Source: Candidatus Polarisedimenticolia bacterium
GTDB lineage: Bacteria > Acidobacteriota > Polarisedimenticolia > Gp22-AA2 > AA152
Length of the DNA: 42,527 bases
Assembly: GCA_035764505.1 (NCBI GenBank)
Contig: DASTZC010000118.1
Coordinates: forward strand, 1-42,527
Direction: 5' to 3'
Of the stretch, positions 1 through 8,540 are shown piece by piece. The position numbers were made by a program, and so were the translations under genes. Numbering within the stretch: position 1 is the first letter of the stretch; each line of letters begins with the position of its first letter. Under the pieces are notes generated by a model. That model was not told the DNA's origin and searched no databases. It saw nothing but the letters and a program-made list of their open reading frames with translations.

Positions 1-308
1 GAAGGATCAAAGGGATCGACGCGCTGCAGCATGGCTTCCTGCCTTGACGCCACCCTCCTCGGGAGCGACTCCTCCACGTACCAGATGGCGCCGTCCCAGA
101 GGACCGCGTTCCAGACCTGGGGCGAGATGTTCCGGGACCCAAGCATCGTCCACTGGATTGCCATCATCAGGAGGAAGGGGATGACCGCCTGGACCAGGAA
201 GAAGACGAAACCGATGATCCCTGCGAGCAGGGTGAAGCGCCCTTTGGCTTCGTCGGAGACATAGCCTTTGGGCGTGCCGGTCGTCGGCTCGGGAGGAATG
301 GGTTCCAC
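1..308 (-). CDS. Partial membrane protein of unknown function (N-terminal part)
   Basis: The minus strand is open from a GTG at 308 to the window edge, giving about 102 residues without a stop. The GTG has a GGAGG four bases upstream. The protein begins with a Pro/Thr-rich cytoplasmic-type stretch (VEPIPPEPTTGTPKGY). A long hydrophobic segment follows at about residues 27-50 (LLAGIIGFVFFLVQAVIPFL), then a charged amphipathic part containing WYVEESLPRR. I do not recognise the family. It lies 39 bases downstream of the NRAMP transporter on the same strand, so it may be the last gene of the manganese operon. The gene is cut by the window edge, so its size and function cannot be judged. It has no ATG near the start, so an ATG-only ORF search would miss it. 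Confidence 0.55.
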   Translation of the reverse strand, partial: MEPIPPEPTTGTPKGYVSDEAKGRFTLLAGIIGFVFFLVQAVIPFLLMMAIQWTMLGSRNISPQVWNAVLWDGAIWYVEESLPRRVASRQEAMLQRVDPFDP

Positions 309-347
309 GGAGCCTCCACCTCGGGTACAGCCGGGATCATAAAGGAT

Positions 348-2291
348 CTAGGGGACGGAGGGTTCGCTGCCCTGAGGCTGGCGGATCGTGACCACCGGAA
401 TGGTGACGGCGTGCCGGACGGAGGAGATCGTCTGGCCTTTCATCATGTCGCCCAGCAGGCGATGGCCGTGACCGCCCAGGATCAGAAGATCGAGCTTGTT
501 CTGCTTGGCGATCTCCACAAGAGCGTTGGAGGGAACTCCGTAGCCCAGGATGGAGCGGGCCCGGATGCCGCGCAGCTGCAGATCGGCCACGAGCGAGTCG
601 AGATAGCGCCGCGCCTCCGCGGCATCCTTCCCTTCGGCGTCACTGCCGTAGACTTGCGCGCCGACCCCTTCCAGGACGTGGATGAGCACCAGCTCCGTGC
701 TGGGATCCCGCACCAGGCCGAAGGCGTAGGCGAGGACTCCCTTGTCGTTGACCGAGCGATCCAGCGCCAGTCCGGCGGCCTTTACCTGCGGGACGACGAG
801 GCCGCTGAGCACTTCCGAGGCCTCCAGGGGAACAGGCACGCCCGTCGCGCGGCGGCCGGGCAGGAAGGGACGCACCGTGATGTAGAGGAGCAGCCCCAGG
901 CAGGCAACGACGATCGGCAGGGCGACGAATTTCGTCCAGGTGGAGGCCGGCGGCGGCAGTGCCATCCATTCCACCAGCAGGTCGTAGACCAGCTTGGTGT
1001 TGAGCGCGATGATGATGGCGGCTGAGATCCACGCCAGGACGCGCACCCAGCGCGCGCTGACGAACTCTCCCATGCGCTTGCGGTCGCTGGTGACCTGGAT
1101 CAGAGGAATGATGGCGAAGGGGAGCTGCAGGCTCAGGATCACCTGGCTGACGATGAGCAGCTTGTAGGTACCGCTCTCGCCGGTGATGGCGATGACGATG
1201 ACCGCCGGGATCAGCGCGATGGAGCGGGTAATCAGCCGCCGAACCCAGGGCTTGAGGCGGATCTGCAGGAACCCTTCCATGACGATCTGTCCCGCCAGCG
1301 TGCCGGTCAGCGTCGAGCTCTGCCCCGAGCAGAGCAGGGCGATGGCGAAGGCCGTGGAAGCCACGGCGGTCCCCAGCAGCGGCGCCAGCAGCGTGTGGGC
1401 CTGCTGGATCTCGGTCACCTCGATGCCGCGCGTGTAGAAGGTCGCCGCCGACATCACCAGAATCGCGGCGTTGACGAAGAACGCCGCGTTGAGCGCCACC
1501 GTCGTGTCGATCAGGTTGTACTTGCAGGCCCGCCGGATCGCCTCCGGGTTGCGGCCGATCTTGCGCGACTGCACCAGCGCCGAGTGCAGGTAGAGGTTGT
1601 GCGGCATGACGGTCGCCCCGAGGATGCCGATGGCCACGAACAGCGCCTCGGGGTGCGAGAAGACGTAAGGGTTGGAGCCCGACAGCTTGGGGACGAAGCC
1701 CTGCAGCACCGAGCCCCACTGCGGATGCGACAGCAGGATCTCCAGCAGGAAGCAGCCGCCGATCGTCAGGACCAGTGTCAAAATGAAGGCTTCCATCTTG
1801 CGGATGCCCAGCCTCTGGATGGCCAGGAGCAGGAAGGTATCGAGCAGGGTGATGAAGCAGCCCCACATCAGGGGAATGCCGAACAACAAGTTCAGGCCGA
1901 TGATCGTCCCGAGCACTTCCGCCAGATCGCAGGCGGCGATCGCCACCTCGCACAGAATCCAGAGCGCGAACCCCACCGGCCGCTCGAAGGAGGCCCGGCT
2001 CGCCTGCGCCAGGTCCATGCCCGAAGCCAGCCCCATGCGCGCCGACAGCGTCTGCAGCAGGACGGCCATGGCGTTCGACATCAGCAGGATCCAGATCAGC
2101 TCGTAGCCGAACCGGGCCCCTCCCTCGATGTCGGTGGCCCAGTTGCCGGGATCCATGTAGCCGACGCTGACCAGATACGCCGGTCCCGCGAAGGCGAACA
2201 GGCGGCGCCAGAAGCTGGTGTGGTCGACGAAGACGGAGGAGTGGACTTCCTCGAGGGAACGGGTCGGCAGGGCGCGGGCTTCAGTGCTCAT
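348..2291 (-). CDS. mntH: NRAMP-family Mn2+/Fe2+ transporter with C-terminal universal stress (USP) domain
   Basis: This is a 647-residue inner-membrane importer of divalent metals, most likely proton-coupled Mn2+ uptake. The N-terminal ~440 residues carry the NRAMP core. The helix-1 metal motif DPGN is at residues 47-50, and the helix-6 motif ATVMPHNLYLHS is at about 226-237, with Ala226 and Met229 spaced as in structurally known NRAMPs. After a last hydrophobic segment near 465-490, a cytoplasmic UspA-like domain fills about 500-635. It ends with the nucleotide-loop pattern GGHGHRLLGDMMKG followed by S-S and the strand IPVVTIR. Plain MntH proteins are about 400-450 residues, so the USP part is an extension; such fusions are known in other bacteria. 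The start ATG overlaps the stop of the upstream DtxR-type regulator by four bases, so the two are cotranscribed and probably translationally coupled. Metal preference for Mn over Fe is inferred from the regulator. Confidence 0.93.
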   Translation of the reverse strand: MSTEARALPTRSLEEVHSSVFVDHTSFWRRLFAFAGPAYLVSVGYMDPGNWATDIEGGARFGYELIWILLMSNAMAVLLQTLSARMGLASGMDLAQASRASFERPVGFALWILCEVAIAACDLAEVLGTIIGLNLLFGIPLMWGCFITLLDTFLLLAIQRLGIRKMEAFILTLVLTIGGCFLLEILLSHPQWGSVLQGFVPKLSGSNPYVFSHPEALFVAIGILGATVMPHNLYLHSALVQSRKIGRNPEAIRRACKYNLIDTTVALNAAFFVNAAILVMSAATFYTRGIEVTEIQQAHTLLAPLLGTAVASTAFAIALLCSGQSSTLTGTLAGQIVMEGFLQIRLKPWVRRLITRSIALIPAVIVIAITGESGTYKLLIVSQVILSLQLPFAIIPLIQVTSDRKRMGEFVSARWVRVLAWISAAIIIALNTKLVYDLLVEWMALPPPASTWTKFVALPIVVACLGLLLYITVRPFLPGRRATGVPVPLEASEVLSGLVVPQVKAAGLALDRSVNDKGVLAYAFGLVRDPSTELVLIHVLEGVGAQVYGSDAEGKDAAEARRYLDSLVADLQLRGIRARSILGYGVPSNALVEIAKQNKLDLLILGGHGHRLLGDMMKGQTISSVRHAVTIPVVTIRQPQGSEPSVP

Positions 2292-2953
2292 CCCGTCTTC
2301 CTCATCTCCCTTACCTCGAGGGCGGAGGCCACCACCGGGCCGATCTGCACCCGCCGTCGTCCCAGGACCAGGCTGATGGGCCCGCCGAAAGGCGCCACGC
2401 CGGAGATGCGGAAGCGGCGGCCCGGCTCGATCCCCATGCCGCGCAGATGCTCCAGCAGCTCTGCGTCCTGATCGAGGCAGCGCAGGATCTCGCCGCGCGC
2501 TCCTTCTTTCATCGTCGCGAGGCGGACCGGAGGCGTGTCATCGGCGGAGGGGCCGTGCAGCGCCGGAATCGGATCGCCGTGCGGATCGCGCGACGGACGG
2601 CCCAGCATCTCGAACAGCCGGCGCTCGAGCTCATCGTCGGTGGCATGCTCCAGCCGCTCGGCGTGCCGGTGCACCTCCTCCCAGCCGAATTTCAGGTGCT
2701 CGACCAGGAACAGCTCCCAGAGGCGGTGCTTGCGTACCATGCGGCGCGCCGCCGCCTCCCCTTCGGGGGTCAGGCGCACACCGCGATAGGGGGTGTGGCG
2801 CAGCAGCTTGCGGTCGGCCAGCTTGCGGATCATGCCGGTCACGGAGGCTTCGGCGACTCCCAGCCGCCGCGCGATGGCCGAGGTGCCGACCGGACGCTTC
2901 TCGCGCCCCAGCTGGTAGATCGCCTTGAGGTAGTCGTCGACTACGTCGCTCAT
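2288..2953 (-). CDS. mntR: DtxR/MntR-family metal-dependent transcriptional regulator
   Basis: This 221-residue regulator probably represses the operon it heads when Mn2+ (or Fe2+) is plentiful. Residues 1-60 form a winged helix-turn-helix (YLKAIYQLGRE, then SAIARRLGVAEASVTGMIRK). Residues 65-140 are the dimerisation and metal-binding domain, and about 150-221 form an FeoA/SH3-like tail. His76, Glu80, His103 and Glu110 match conserved DtxR-family metal ligands. The position of DtxR Met10 is Asp7, and the position of Cys102 appears to be Asp107; acidic residues at these places favour Mn2+ in MntR-type members. The ATG at 2953 is preferred to the one at 3001. The predicted -10 box lies at 2993-2998, so a start at 3001 would be upstream of the transcription start. 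The next gene is the NRAMP transporter, overlapping by ATGA. Confidence 0.9.
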   Translation of the reverse strand: MSDVVDDYLKAIYQLGREKRPVGTSAIARRLGVAEASVTGMIRKLADRKLLRHTPYRGVRLTPEGEAAARRMVRKHRLWELFLVEHLKFGWEEVHRHAERLEHATDDELERRLFEMLGRPSRDPHGDPIPALHGPSADDTPPVRLATMKEGARGEILRCLDQDAELLEHLRGMGIEPGRRFRISGVAPFGGPISLVLGRRRVQIGPVVASALEVREMRKTG

Positions 2954-2987
2954 GCCGGCCCCATTCCTGTCCGACCGAATCGAGATG

Positions 2988-3021
2988 TTAGGAATATACA
3001 AACTTCGGTTTAGGAATGCAA
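2988..3021 (-). promoter_or_regulatory. Promoter of the mntR-mntH operon with two TTAGGAAT direct repeats (likely MntR operator)
   Basis: Read on the minus strand, TTGCAT (3021-3016) and TATATT (2998-2993) are separated by exactly 17 bases, a good sigma70-type promoter. On the plus strand the octamer TTAGGAAT occurs at 2988-2995 and 3010-3017, 22 bases apart (about two helical turns). One copy covers the -10 box and the other touches the -35 box. This is a fitting place for a repressor, and the metal regulator encoded directly downstream is the obvious candidate. An 11-base palindrome CAAAACTTTTG sits just upstream at 3019-3029. Sequence and spacing are seen; binding by MntR is inference. Confidence 0.55.
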
Positions 3022-3043
3022 AACTTTTGTGCGAAAATTTTTT

Positions 3044-4945
3044 TCAGCGGCGGGCGGCTTCCTCGGGGACCCGCTCCACCCGCCGGGTCGTCCCGGTCTC
3101 GGGGGGGTGGATGATTCCCTGCTCCATCCACCGGTGCCGTCCTTCCAGGACGCGGCGCGAGACGCCGTATTTGACGGCATCCTCGTTGTGCCAGATGGCC
3201 CGGAAGCCGCCGGCGATACGGCGCCGCAGGTTGCGGCAGCAGAGATCGGCCAGCTCCACCGCTTCGGCCCCACCCGGCACCCCGGCGCGGCGCATCGCCT
3301 GGGCGCGCGACACGGCGGCGATCATGGCGAACAGGTCGGCGCCGATCTCGACGCCGCGGAACAGCAGCGCCTGCTTCTTCTCCAGCTTGCCGCCGTAGAC
3401 CATCATGGCGTGGAACAGGTTGCGCGCCAGGCGCCGGCTGGTGCGCTCCACGAAGCGCACGTGCCCGGCGAGAGGGCCGAACTCGCTGAAGCGAGGCCAC
3501 CGACCCCATCCCAGCCAGCGCGTCGGATACCAGACGGCATAGAAGGCGATCACCCCCGGCAGCGCGGCCAGCTTCTTTCCCGCCGGGACCTTGGGATCCA
3601 CCAGCGCGCCGGCGACCGCCAGGTGCCGGTCGACCGCCTCGCGCGCGATGAACAGGCGCATGATCTCGCTCGATCCCTCGAATATCAGATTGATGCGGCA
3701 ATCGCGCAGGATGCGCTCCACCGGCACGGGAGATTCGCCGCGGTCGCGCAGGGAATCGGCTTTCTCGTAGCCGCGCCCGCCGCGCACCTGCACCGTCTGG
3801 TCGGCGATCTTCCAGGCGGTCTCGGTATTCCACATCTTGGCCACGGCCGCTTCCAGCCGGATGTCCTGCTCCCCCTTGTCGGCCATCTGGGATGCCAGCT
3901 CGGAGACCGATTCCATCGCGAAAGTGCCGGCGGCCATGTCGGCCAGAATCTGCCCGATCGCCTCGTGCTTGCCGACCGGCTGGCCCCACTGCACCCGCTT
4001 GCCGGCCCAGTCGCGGCAGATCTCCAGGCAGACTTTGCCGATTCCCGCGACCGAGGCGGGAAGCGTCAAGCGACCGGTGTTCAACGTCACCAGCGCCAGC
4101 TTCAGACCGCGTCCTTCCGCCCACAGGAGGTTCTCTTTCGGAACGCGCACGTTACGCAGGCGGATGACGGCGTTCTCAATGGCGTTGAGGCCCATGAAAT
4201 GGCAGCGGTGGGTGACCTCGACTCCCGGCCAGGCGGTCTCGACGATGAAAGCGGAAATCTTGCGCGTGTCGGGGTGGCGCGCCATCACCACCAGCAGCTC
4301 GGCGACCGTGCCGTTGGTGCACCAGAGCTTCTCGCCGTCCAGGATGTAGCCCGAGCCATCGGGGCTGCGCGTGGCGGTGGTAGCGACGTTCGCCGGATCC
4401 GATCCGACGTCTGGCTCGGTCAGGGCGAAGGCGGAGATCGCGCCGGCGGCGCAGCGCGGCAGGTATTTCTTCTTTTGCTCCGGGGTCCCGAAGATCTTGA
4501 GCGGCTGCGGGACGCCGATCGACTGGTGCGCAGACAGCAGCGCCGTGACGCTGCCGTCGTGGCTCGTCACCAGCTGCATGACGCGGCAGTACTCCACCTG
4601 CGAGAAGCCAAGACCGCCGTATTCCTTCGGGATCTTCATGCCGAAGGCCCCCATCGCCTTCAGCCCATGGACCACCTCGGGAGGGATCTGCCCTTCGCGA
4701 TCGATCCGATCGGGATCCACGCTTTCCTGCAGGAAGCGCTCCATGCGCTGGAAGAATTCCTGGAACTCGGGGCGGGGCGCCTCGCCGACCCCGGGGAAGG
4801 GATGCACCAGATCAAGGCGGAAACTGCCCAGGAACAGCTCCTTCAGGAAGCTGGGCTGGCGCCATTCCGCTTCGCGCGCCTCCTCGGCGACGCGGCGCGC
4901 TTCCCTCTCGCTCGCGGTGATGACCTTCTCGGGATTCTGGCTCAC
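3044..4945 (-). CDS. Acyl-CoA dehydrogenase (FAD-dependent, long C-terminal extension)
   Basis: This 633-residue cytoplasmic flavoenzyme catalyses alpha,beta-dehydrogenation of acyl-CoA thioesters, probably in fatty-acid beta-oxidation. Family signatures appear in order: [19 protein letters not shown] near 100, the FAD/substrate motif [14 protein letters not shown] near 175, [17 protein letters not shown] in the middle beta domain, and the helical C-terminal region with [10 protein letters not shown]. The catalytic base is predicted at Glu423 within [12 protein letters not shown], the position used by very-long-chain acyl-CoA dehydrogenases. About 190 residues follow it, so the length matches the VLCAD/FadE-like class rather than the ~380-residue short-chain enzymes. 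Chain-length preference cannot be read from sequence. The start ATG overlaps the stop of the upstream SGNH-like gene by four bases, so both belong to one transcript from the promoter at 6295-6323. Confidence 0.92.
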   Translation of the reverse strand: MSQNPEKVITASEREARRVAEEAREAEWRQPSFLKELFLGSFRLDLVHPFPGVGEAPRPEFQEFFQRMERFLQESVDPDRIDREGQIPPEVVHGLKAMGAFGMKIPKEYGGLGFSQVEYCRVMQLVTSHDGSVTALLSAHQSIGVPQPLKIFGTPEQKKKYLPRCAAGAISAFALTEPDVGSDPANVATTATRSPDGSGYILDGEKLWCTNGTVAELLVVMARHPDTRKISAFIVETAWPGVEVTHRCHFMGLNAIENAVIRLRNVRVPKENLLWAEGRGLKLALVTLNTGRLTLPASVAGIGKVCLEICRDWAGKRVQWGQPVGKHEAIGQILADMAAGTFAMESVSELASQMADKGEQDIRLEAAVAKMWNTETAWKIADQTVQVRGGRGYEKADSLRDRGESPVPVERILRDCRINLIFEGSSEIMRLFIAREAVDRHLAVAGALVDPKVPAGKKLAALPGVIAFYAVWYPTRWLGWGRWPRFSEFGPLAGHVRFVERTSRRLARNLFHAMMVYGGKLEKKQALLFRGVEIGADLFAMIAAVSRAQAMRRAGVPGGAEAVELADLCCRNLRRRIAGGFRAIWHNEDAVKYGVSRRVLEGRHRWMEQGIIHPPETGTTRRVERVPEEAARR

Positions 4946-6264
4946 GGTCGATCCTTTCCGGCGGGCGGGGGGAACGCGGGCTGCGACGAGCCGGCCGTCA
5001 TTGTACCACCCGCCGCGGGCCCCCGCAGGGCCGCGGCCAGCGCCGCGGCCGCGACTTCGTGGCCGCGGGCGGTCAGGTGCAACACTCCGGGAAAGAACAG
5101 AAGCTCCTCGTTTCCAGAATCGCGCGCGGCGCGCTGAAATTCCGGAGTGAGATCGACGAAGGCGAAGCCCATCTCCTCCGCTTTCGTCGCAAGGTACTCG
5201 CGCTGGCGCCGGCTGAACCAGGGCATCAGCTCCGCCAGCTCCGGATCCTGGAAGTCGATCTGTCCCTCGTAGGCGGTATAGGCCGAAGGAGTGTAGGCGA
5301 CAATCGGCACGAAGCGGTGCTCCCGGGACAGCCTCATGAACTCCTCGAGCGCCGCGGTCAGGATTACGGGATCGAGATCTCCCGATCGCAAAGCACGCGC
5401 CGCCCTGACCTCGTCCTGGTCCACGTTGCCTGTATTAAAAGGTATGTCTCCGCCGGGCAAGCGCAAGCGATAGTGAAAATCGGGCGGCGGCTCCTCCCCG
5501 GTCGGGATCCCCGCCACGCGGTACAGTATCCTCCTGATTCCATGATGGATCGCCCGCGATCCGACCACCACCAGGTTGTAGGCATAGCTGGTCCTCCCCA
5601 GGGGGCGCCCTTTCAGGGCACGCCGCGCCGGGGCGCCGGCGCCGGCTCCCACCGCCTGGCGATATTGCTGGAAGCTCTGGGCGTCCCGCAGATCGTTGCC
5701 TTCGTAATAGTTGAGGATCACGACGCGTGGCTGTCGAGCCAATCCGAAGCGCCTGAGGATCTCGAGGTGCTCGTAGAGGCCGATCCCGGGGCTTCCCAGG
5801 TTGATTGCCGAAGCGTCGAGCCGCGAGGCGACCAGGGCCGGCCAGCTCCGGTCGGGCTCCACTCCCGTGCACCAGGTGAACGAATCTCCCAGGGCCACCA
5901 GCTCGCGCTGCCGCGGCTGCGCCGCGCTGCTCCACCTGCCGTTGCAGAAACCCTCCTCGTCCATGACGACCGTGTGGACGAAATGATCGTCCGGCACGTC
6001 GAGCGTCACTTTTGCGCGCGGACGGAAGAGACGCATCTTCCGGGGAGGTCCGCCATCCGTGCGCTCCAGGAAGCGCACCGTCGCCTCCGTGGGAAATCCG
6101 AGGCGCGCCGCAATCTGCTCGCGGGCGGCGGGATTGAAGTCGACGAGCAGAAAAGGCGGGATGAGCGACGGGAAGAGGCGCAGGCACAATTCGAGAAGCA
6201 GCAGCGTGATAGGGAATACGACCAGGATCCAGGCGATTCGCGACAATGCTCTTCGTGCGGGCAA
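4942..6264 (-). CDS. Membrane-anchored SGNH/GDSL-like hydrolase
   Basis: This 440-residue protein starts at a TTG preceded by GAGAGGG. Residues 8-28 ([21 protein letters not shown]) form a signal anchor, so the rest probably lies in the periplasm. The SGNH hydrolase blocks are visible: LGDSFTW with the predicted nucleophile Ser128, a Gly block in [12 protein letters not shown], and Asn in [12 protein letters not shown]. The C-terminal block reads [14 protein letters not shown] with His396 and His402. The usual catalytic Asp three residues before the first histidine is Gly here, so the enzyme may use an altered triad or act only as a binder. Family members remove or transfer acyl groups on lipids, sugars or cell-wall polymers; the substrate is unknown. 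It shares a transcript with the acyl-CoA dehydrogenase (ATGA overlap), which hints at lipid or acyl metabolism. Confidence 0.72.
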   Translation of the reverse strand: MPARRALSRIAWILVVFPITLLLLELCLRLFPSLIPPFLLVDFNPAAREQIAARLGFPTEATVRFLERTDGGPPRKMRLFRPRAKVTLDVPDDHFVHTVVMDEEGFCNGRWSSAAQPRQRELVALGDSFTWCTGVEPDRSWPALVASRLDASAINLGSPGIGLYEHLEILRRFGLARQPRVVILNYYEGNDLRDAQSFQQYRQAVGAGAGAPARRALKGRPLGRTSYAYNLVVVGSRAIHHGIRRILYRVAGIPTGEEPPPDFHYRLRLPGGDIPFNTGNVDQDEVRAARALRSGDLDPVILTAALEEFMRLSREHRFVPIVAYTPSAYTAYEGQIDFQDPELAELMPWFSRRQREYLATKAEEMGFAFVDLTPEFQRAARDSGNEELLFFPGVLHLTARGHEVAAAALAAALRGPAAGGTMTAGSSQPAFPPPAGKDRP

Positions 6265-6294
6265 GTAAACCCTCTCGGGGAATGACCGACCGCA

Positions 6295-6323
6295 ACGCTA
6301 AGCCGCCCGCCGGGGGCTGTCAA
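6295..6323 (-). promoter_or_regulatory. Sigma70-type promoter for the SGNH / acyl-CoA dehydrogenase operon
   Basis: On the minus strand, TTGACA (6323-6318) is followed after 17 bases by TAGCGT (6300-6295). The start codon of the first gene (TTG at 6264) lies about 30 bases downstream. The -35 box is a perfect consensus; the -10 box matches four of six positions. Confidence 0.5.
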
Positions 6324-6438
6324 CCCTTGCGGGAGGAGGCTGTCGGAGGGGCCGGACGCGGCCGGAAAGGCTTCACAGCCGGGCGTCTCTGATAAGATTG
6401 GAGGCCTATTGCGCGCGACGCGACGGGAGAATGAAGGA

Positions 6439-8478
6439 ATGGGCCCGATCGAACCCCCCAAGCTCAAGCCTGGAATGACCCTCGAAAAAGCAGAAGCAGC
6501 GGCGGCACCGGAAAAGACCCGCGCCGACGCCGGCCATGTCATCACCGGCAAGGCCCTTGTCTTCTTCGATCCCAGGAATCCGGGCAAGAAGCTCGACGCG
6601 ATCGACACCGATCAGATCACGCCCGCGGCCGACTGCGTCTCCGAGAGCCTCGACACGCTCGACGAGCGCTGGAAGGCGGGTTCGTTCCGCTACCTGATGC
6701 CCGATTTCGGAGAGCGGGTGCGGCGCGGAGAGAACTTCTTGATCGCCGGGGATCGCTTTGCCATCGGCTCGTCGCGTGAGATGTCGCCGGCGGGGCTCAA
6801 GGGGGTGGCGGAAGCGGCCGGGCTGGAGATGGTGATCGTCTGCGGCAACAACATGGGGGACATCTTCCGGCGCAACGCCTTGAACCTGGGGCTGGAGGTC
6901 GTCCAATCGCCCGAGGCGGTCGCCGACGCGCGCGATGGCGACGAGTTCCGATTCGACACTCACAGCCGCGAGCTGGCGAATGTGACCCAGGGGAGGCAGT
7001 ACACGGTCAAGCCGCTCACGGCGCGGGAGGAGGAGATCCGGCGCGGCGGCGGCATCTTCGCCGTCGGCCGGCGCGATTTCCTTGAATCGCTGCGCAATCC
7101 GCCCGCGATCGGGTTCCCGCCGGAGCGCGAGGCGCGGCGCATGACCTCGACCGAGCAGATCGTCTGGGCCCACCGCGTCGACAAGACGGCGCGTGTCGCC
7201 CCGGGCGAGACGCTGCGGGTCTACGCCGACCTGCTCCCCGCCTCGGACGGCACCGGTCCCTTTTCGATCTACACCTTCAACCGGATTACCGGGGGGAACA
7301 CGATCTTCCCGCGGCGTGCCGCTTTCGCCAGCGACCACTTCGTCTTCACCGGCAAGGAAGCGGACGAGAGGCAGACCTCGATCTCGCGCCAGTTCGCCAA
7401 GGTGCACGGCATCGAGTCTCCTTATTTCGCCACGCCGGGCGACGGGATATTCCATTTCTATTTCCCCGAGCAGGGGCTCATCGTCCCGGGGGGCTTCTAT
7501 CCCGGCGCCGATTCCCACAGCCGAGCCTATGGCGCCTATGGCGCGGTGGGACTCGGAGTCGGCAGCACGACGCTGGGCTACGGCTGGGCCACGGGGGCGA
7601 TTTACTTCACGCTCGCGGCGCAGCGGCGCGTGGTCTTCGCGGGAAAGCTGCAGCCCTGGGTGAACGGCAAGGACGTGGTGCTGGAGCTGCTGCGGCGCTG
7701 GGGCGCGGCGCAATCGCGCGGCATGTGCGTGGAGTTCGTCGACGCCGATCGTCAGCTGCCGATCCCGTTCCGCAACACCATCGCCAACATGATGGCCGAG
7801 GGAGAAGCGCAGAACGGCATCTTCGCCCAGGACGAGATCACCACCCGGTGGTTCGCGGAGCGCGGCATCTCGTTGCCCTATCCGCAGGTCCAGCCGGGCG
7901 CGGAGGCGCGGTACGAAGTTGATGAGACGTTGAAGCTTCAGGACGTGGTGCCGATGGTGGCCAAGCCCTACTCTCCGGGCAACGCCTTCCCGGCGGAAGA
8001 GATCGCGAAAGAGCGGATCACCTTCGACAAGGCGCTCATCGGGTCGTGCACCAACGGCGGCTATGAAGATCTGCTCGGCGCGGCGCTCGTCCTGCGTGCG
8101 GCGCGCGATGCCGGCGCGAGCCGCATCGCGGGAAAGACGGAATTCGTCATCTTCCCGGGCAGCGGACTGGTCAAGAAGCGGATCGAGATGCCGGAGGCGC
8201 GGCTGGCAGGAGAGTCGATCGGTGAAGTCTTCCGCAGCGTCGGCGGAGTCATCCGGGAATCTTGGTGCGGTCCCTGCTTCGGACAGGGCCCCGACGCCCT
8301 GACCAAAGGGCAGCGCGCCGTCACCAGCTTCAATCGCAACTGGCAGAACCGGATGGGAGTCGGAGGAGAAGGGTACCTGGCGAGCCCGCAGGTGGTGGCG
8401 GCCTCGGCGCTCCTCGGCTACATCGCCTCTCCATCGGATCTCGGCCTCGCCTGGAACCCCGAGCGCTTCGCAGTCTAG
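6439..8478 (+). CDS. Aconitase-superfamily hydratase with swivel domain first (permuted LeuD-LeuC-like)
   Basis: This is a 679-residue predicted [4Fe-4S] dehydratase/isomerase of a hydroxy-acid, related to aconitase, homoaconitase and isopropylmalate isomerase. Residues ~37-230 form the small swivel domain, with the substrate-binding motif GSSRE (Ser111-Ser112-Arg113). Residues ~235-675 form the large catalytic domain, with the motif GADSHS (Asp358-Ser359-His360), a Cys ligand in GSCTNG (Cys537) and the CGPC pair (Cys610, Cys613). All three cluster cysteines are present, so it looks active. Classical aconitases have the reverse order, and IPM isomerase has two subunits. The ATG at 6439 has GGGAG nine bases upstream. 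A TTG at 6409 in the same frame is also possible and would add ten residues. The gene stands alone between divergent and convergent neighbours, so context does not name the substrate. Aconitate-like, methyl-malate-like or homoaconitate-like substrates are all possible. Confidence 0.85.
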   Translation: MGPIEPPKLKPGMTLEKAEAAAAPEKTRADAGHVITGKALVFFDPRNPGKKLDAIDTDQITPAADCVSESLDTLDERWKAGSFRYLMPDFGERVRRGENFLIAGDRFAIGSSREMSPAGLKGVAEAAGLEMVIVCGNNMGDIFRRNALNLGLEVVQSPEAVADARDGDEFRFDTHSRELANVTQGRQYTVKPLTAREEEIRRGGGIFAVGRRDFLESLRNPPAIGFPPEREARRMTSTEQIVWAHRVDKTARVAPGETLRVYADLLPASDGTGPFSIYTFNRITGGNTIFPRRAAFASDHFVFTGKEADERQTSISRQFAKVHGIESPYFATPGDGIFHFYFPEQGLIVPGGFYPGADSHSRAYGAYGAVGLGVGSTTLGYGWATGAIYFTLAAQRRVVFAGKLQPWVNGKDVVLELLRRWGAAQSRGMCVEFVDADRQLPIPFRNTIANMMAEGEAQNGIFAQDEITTRWFAERGISLPYPQVQPGAEARYEVDETLKLQDVVPMVAKPYSPGNAFPAEEIAKERITFDKALIGSCTNGGYEDLLGAALVLRAARDAGASRIAGKTEFVIFPGSGLVKKRIEMPEARLAGESIGEVFRSVGGVIRESWCGPCFGQGPDALTKGQRAVTSFNRNWQNRMGVGGEGYLASPQVVAASALLGYIASPSDLGLAWNPERFAV

Positions 8479-8540
8479 CCACGGGAGCCGAGACCCCGTT
8501 ACCCCGACCGGCTCTTCGCGGGACCCTGCGCCGCCCGCCC

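Noticed and set aside
640-1953. 437-residue minus-strand frame inside the NRAMP gene.
   Set aside because: Same strand but another frame, with repeated Arg/Gly/His-rich stretches; the NRAMP frame has all family motifs.
2954-3001. Start of the metal regulator at 3001 (16 extra residues).
   Set aside because: The predicted -10 element lies within this stretch, so the codon would be upstream of the transcript start.
3029-5137. 702-residue plus-strand open frame opposite the acyl-CoA dehydrogenase.
   Set aside because: Rich in Arg, His, Gly and Pro without domain motifs; it mirrors the highly GC-biased third positions of the real gene.
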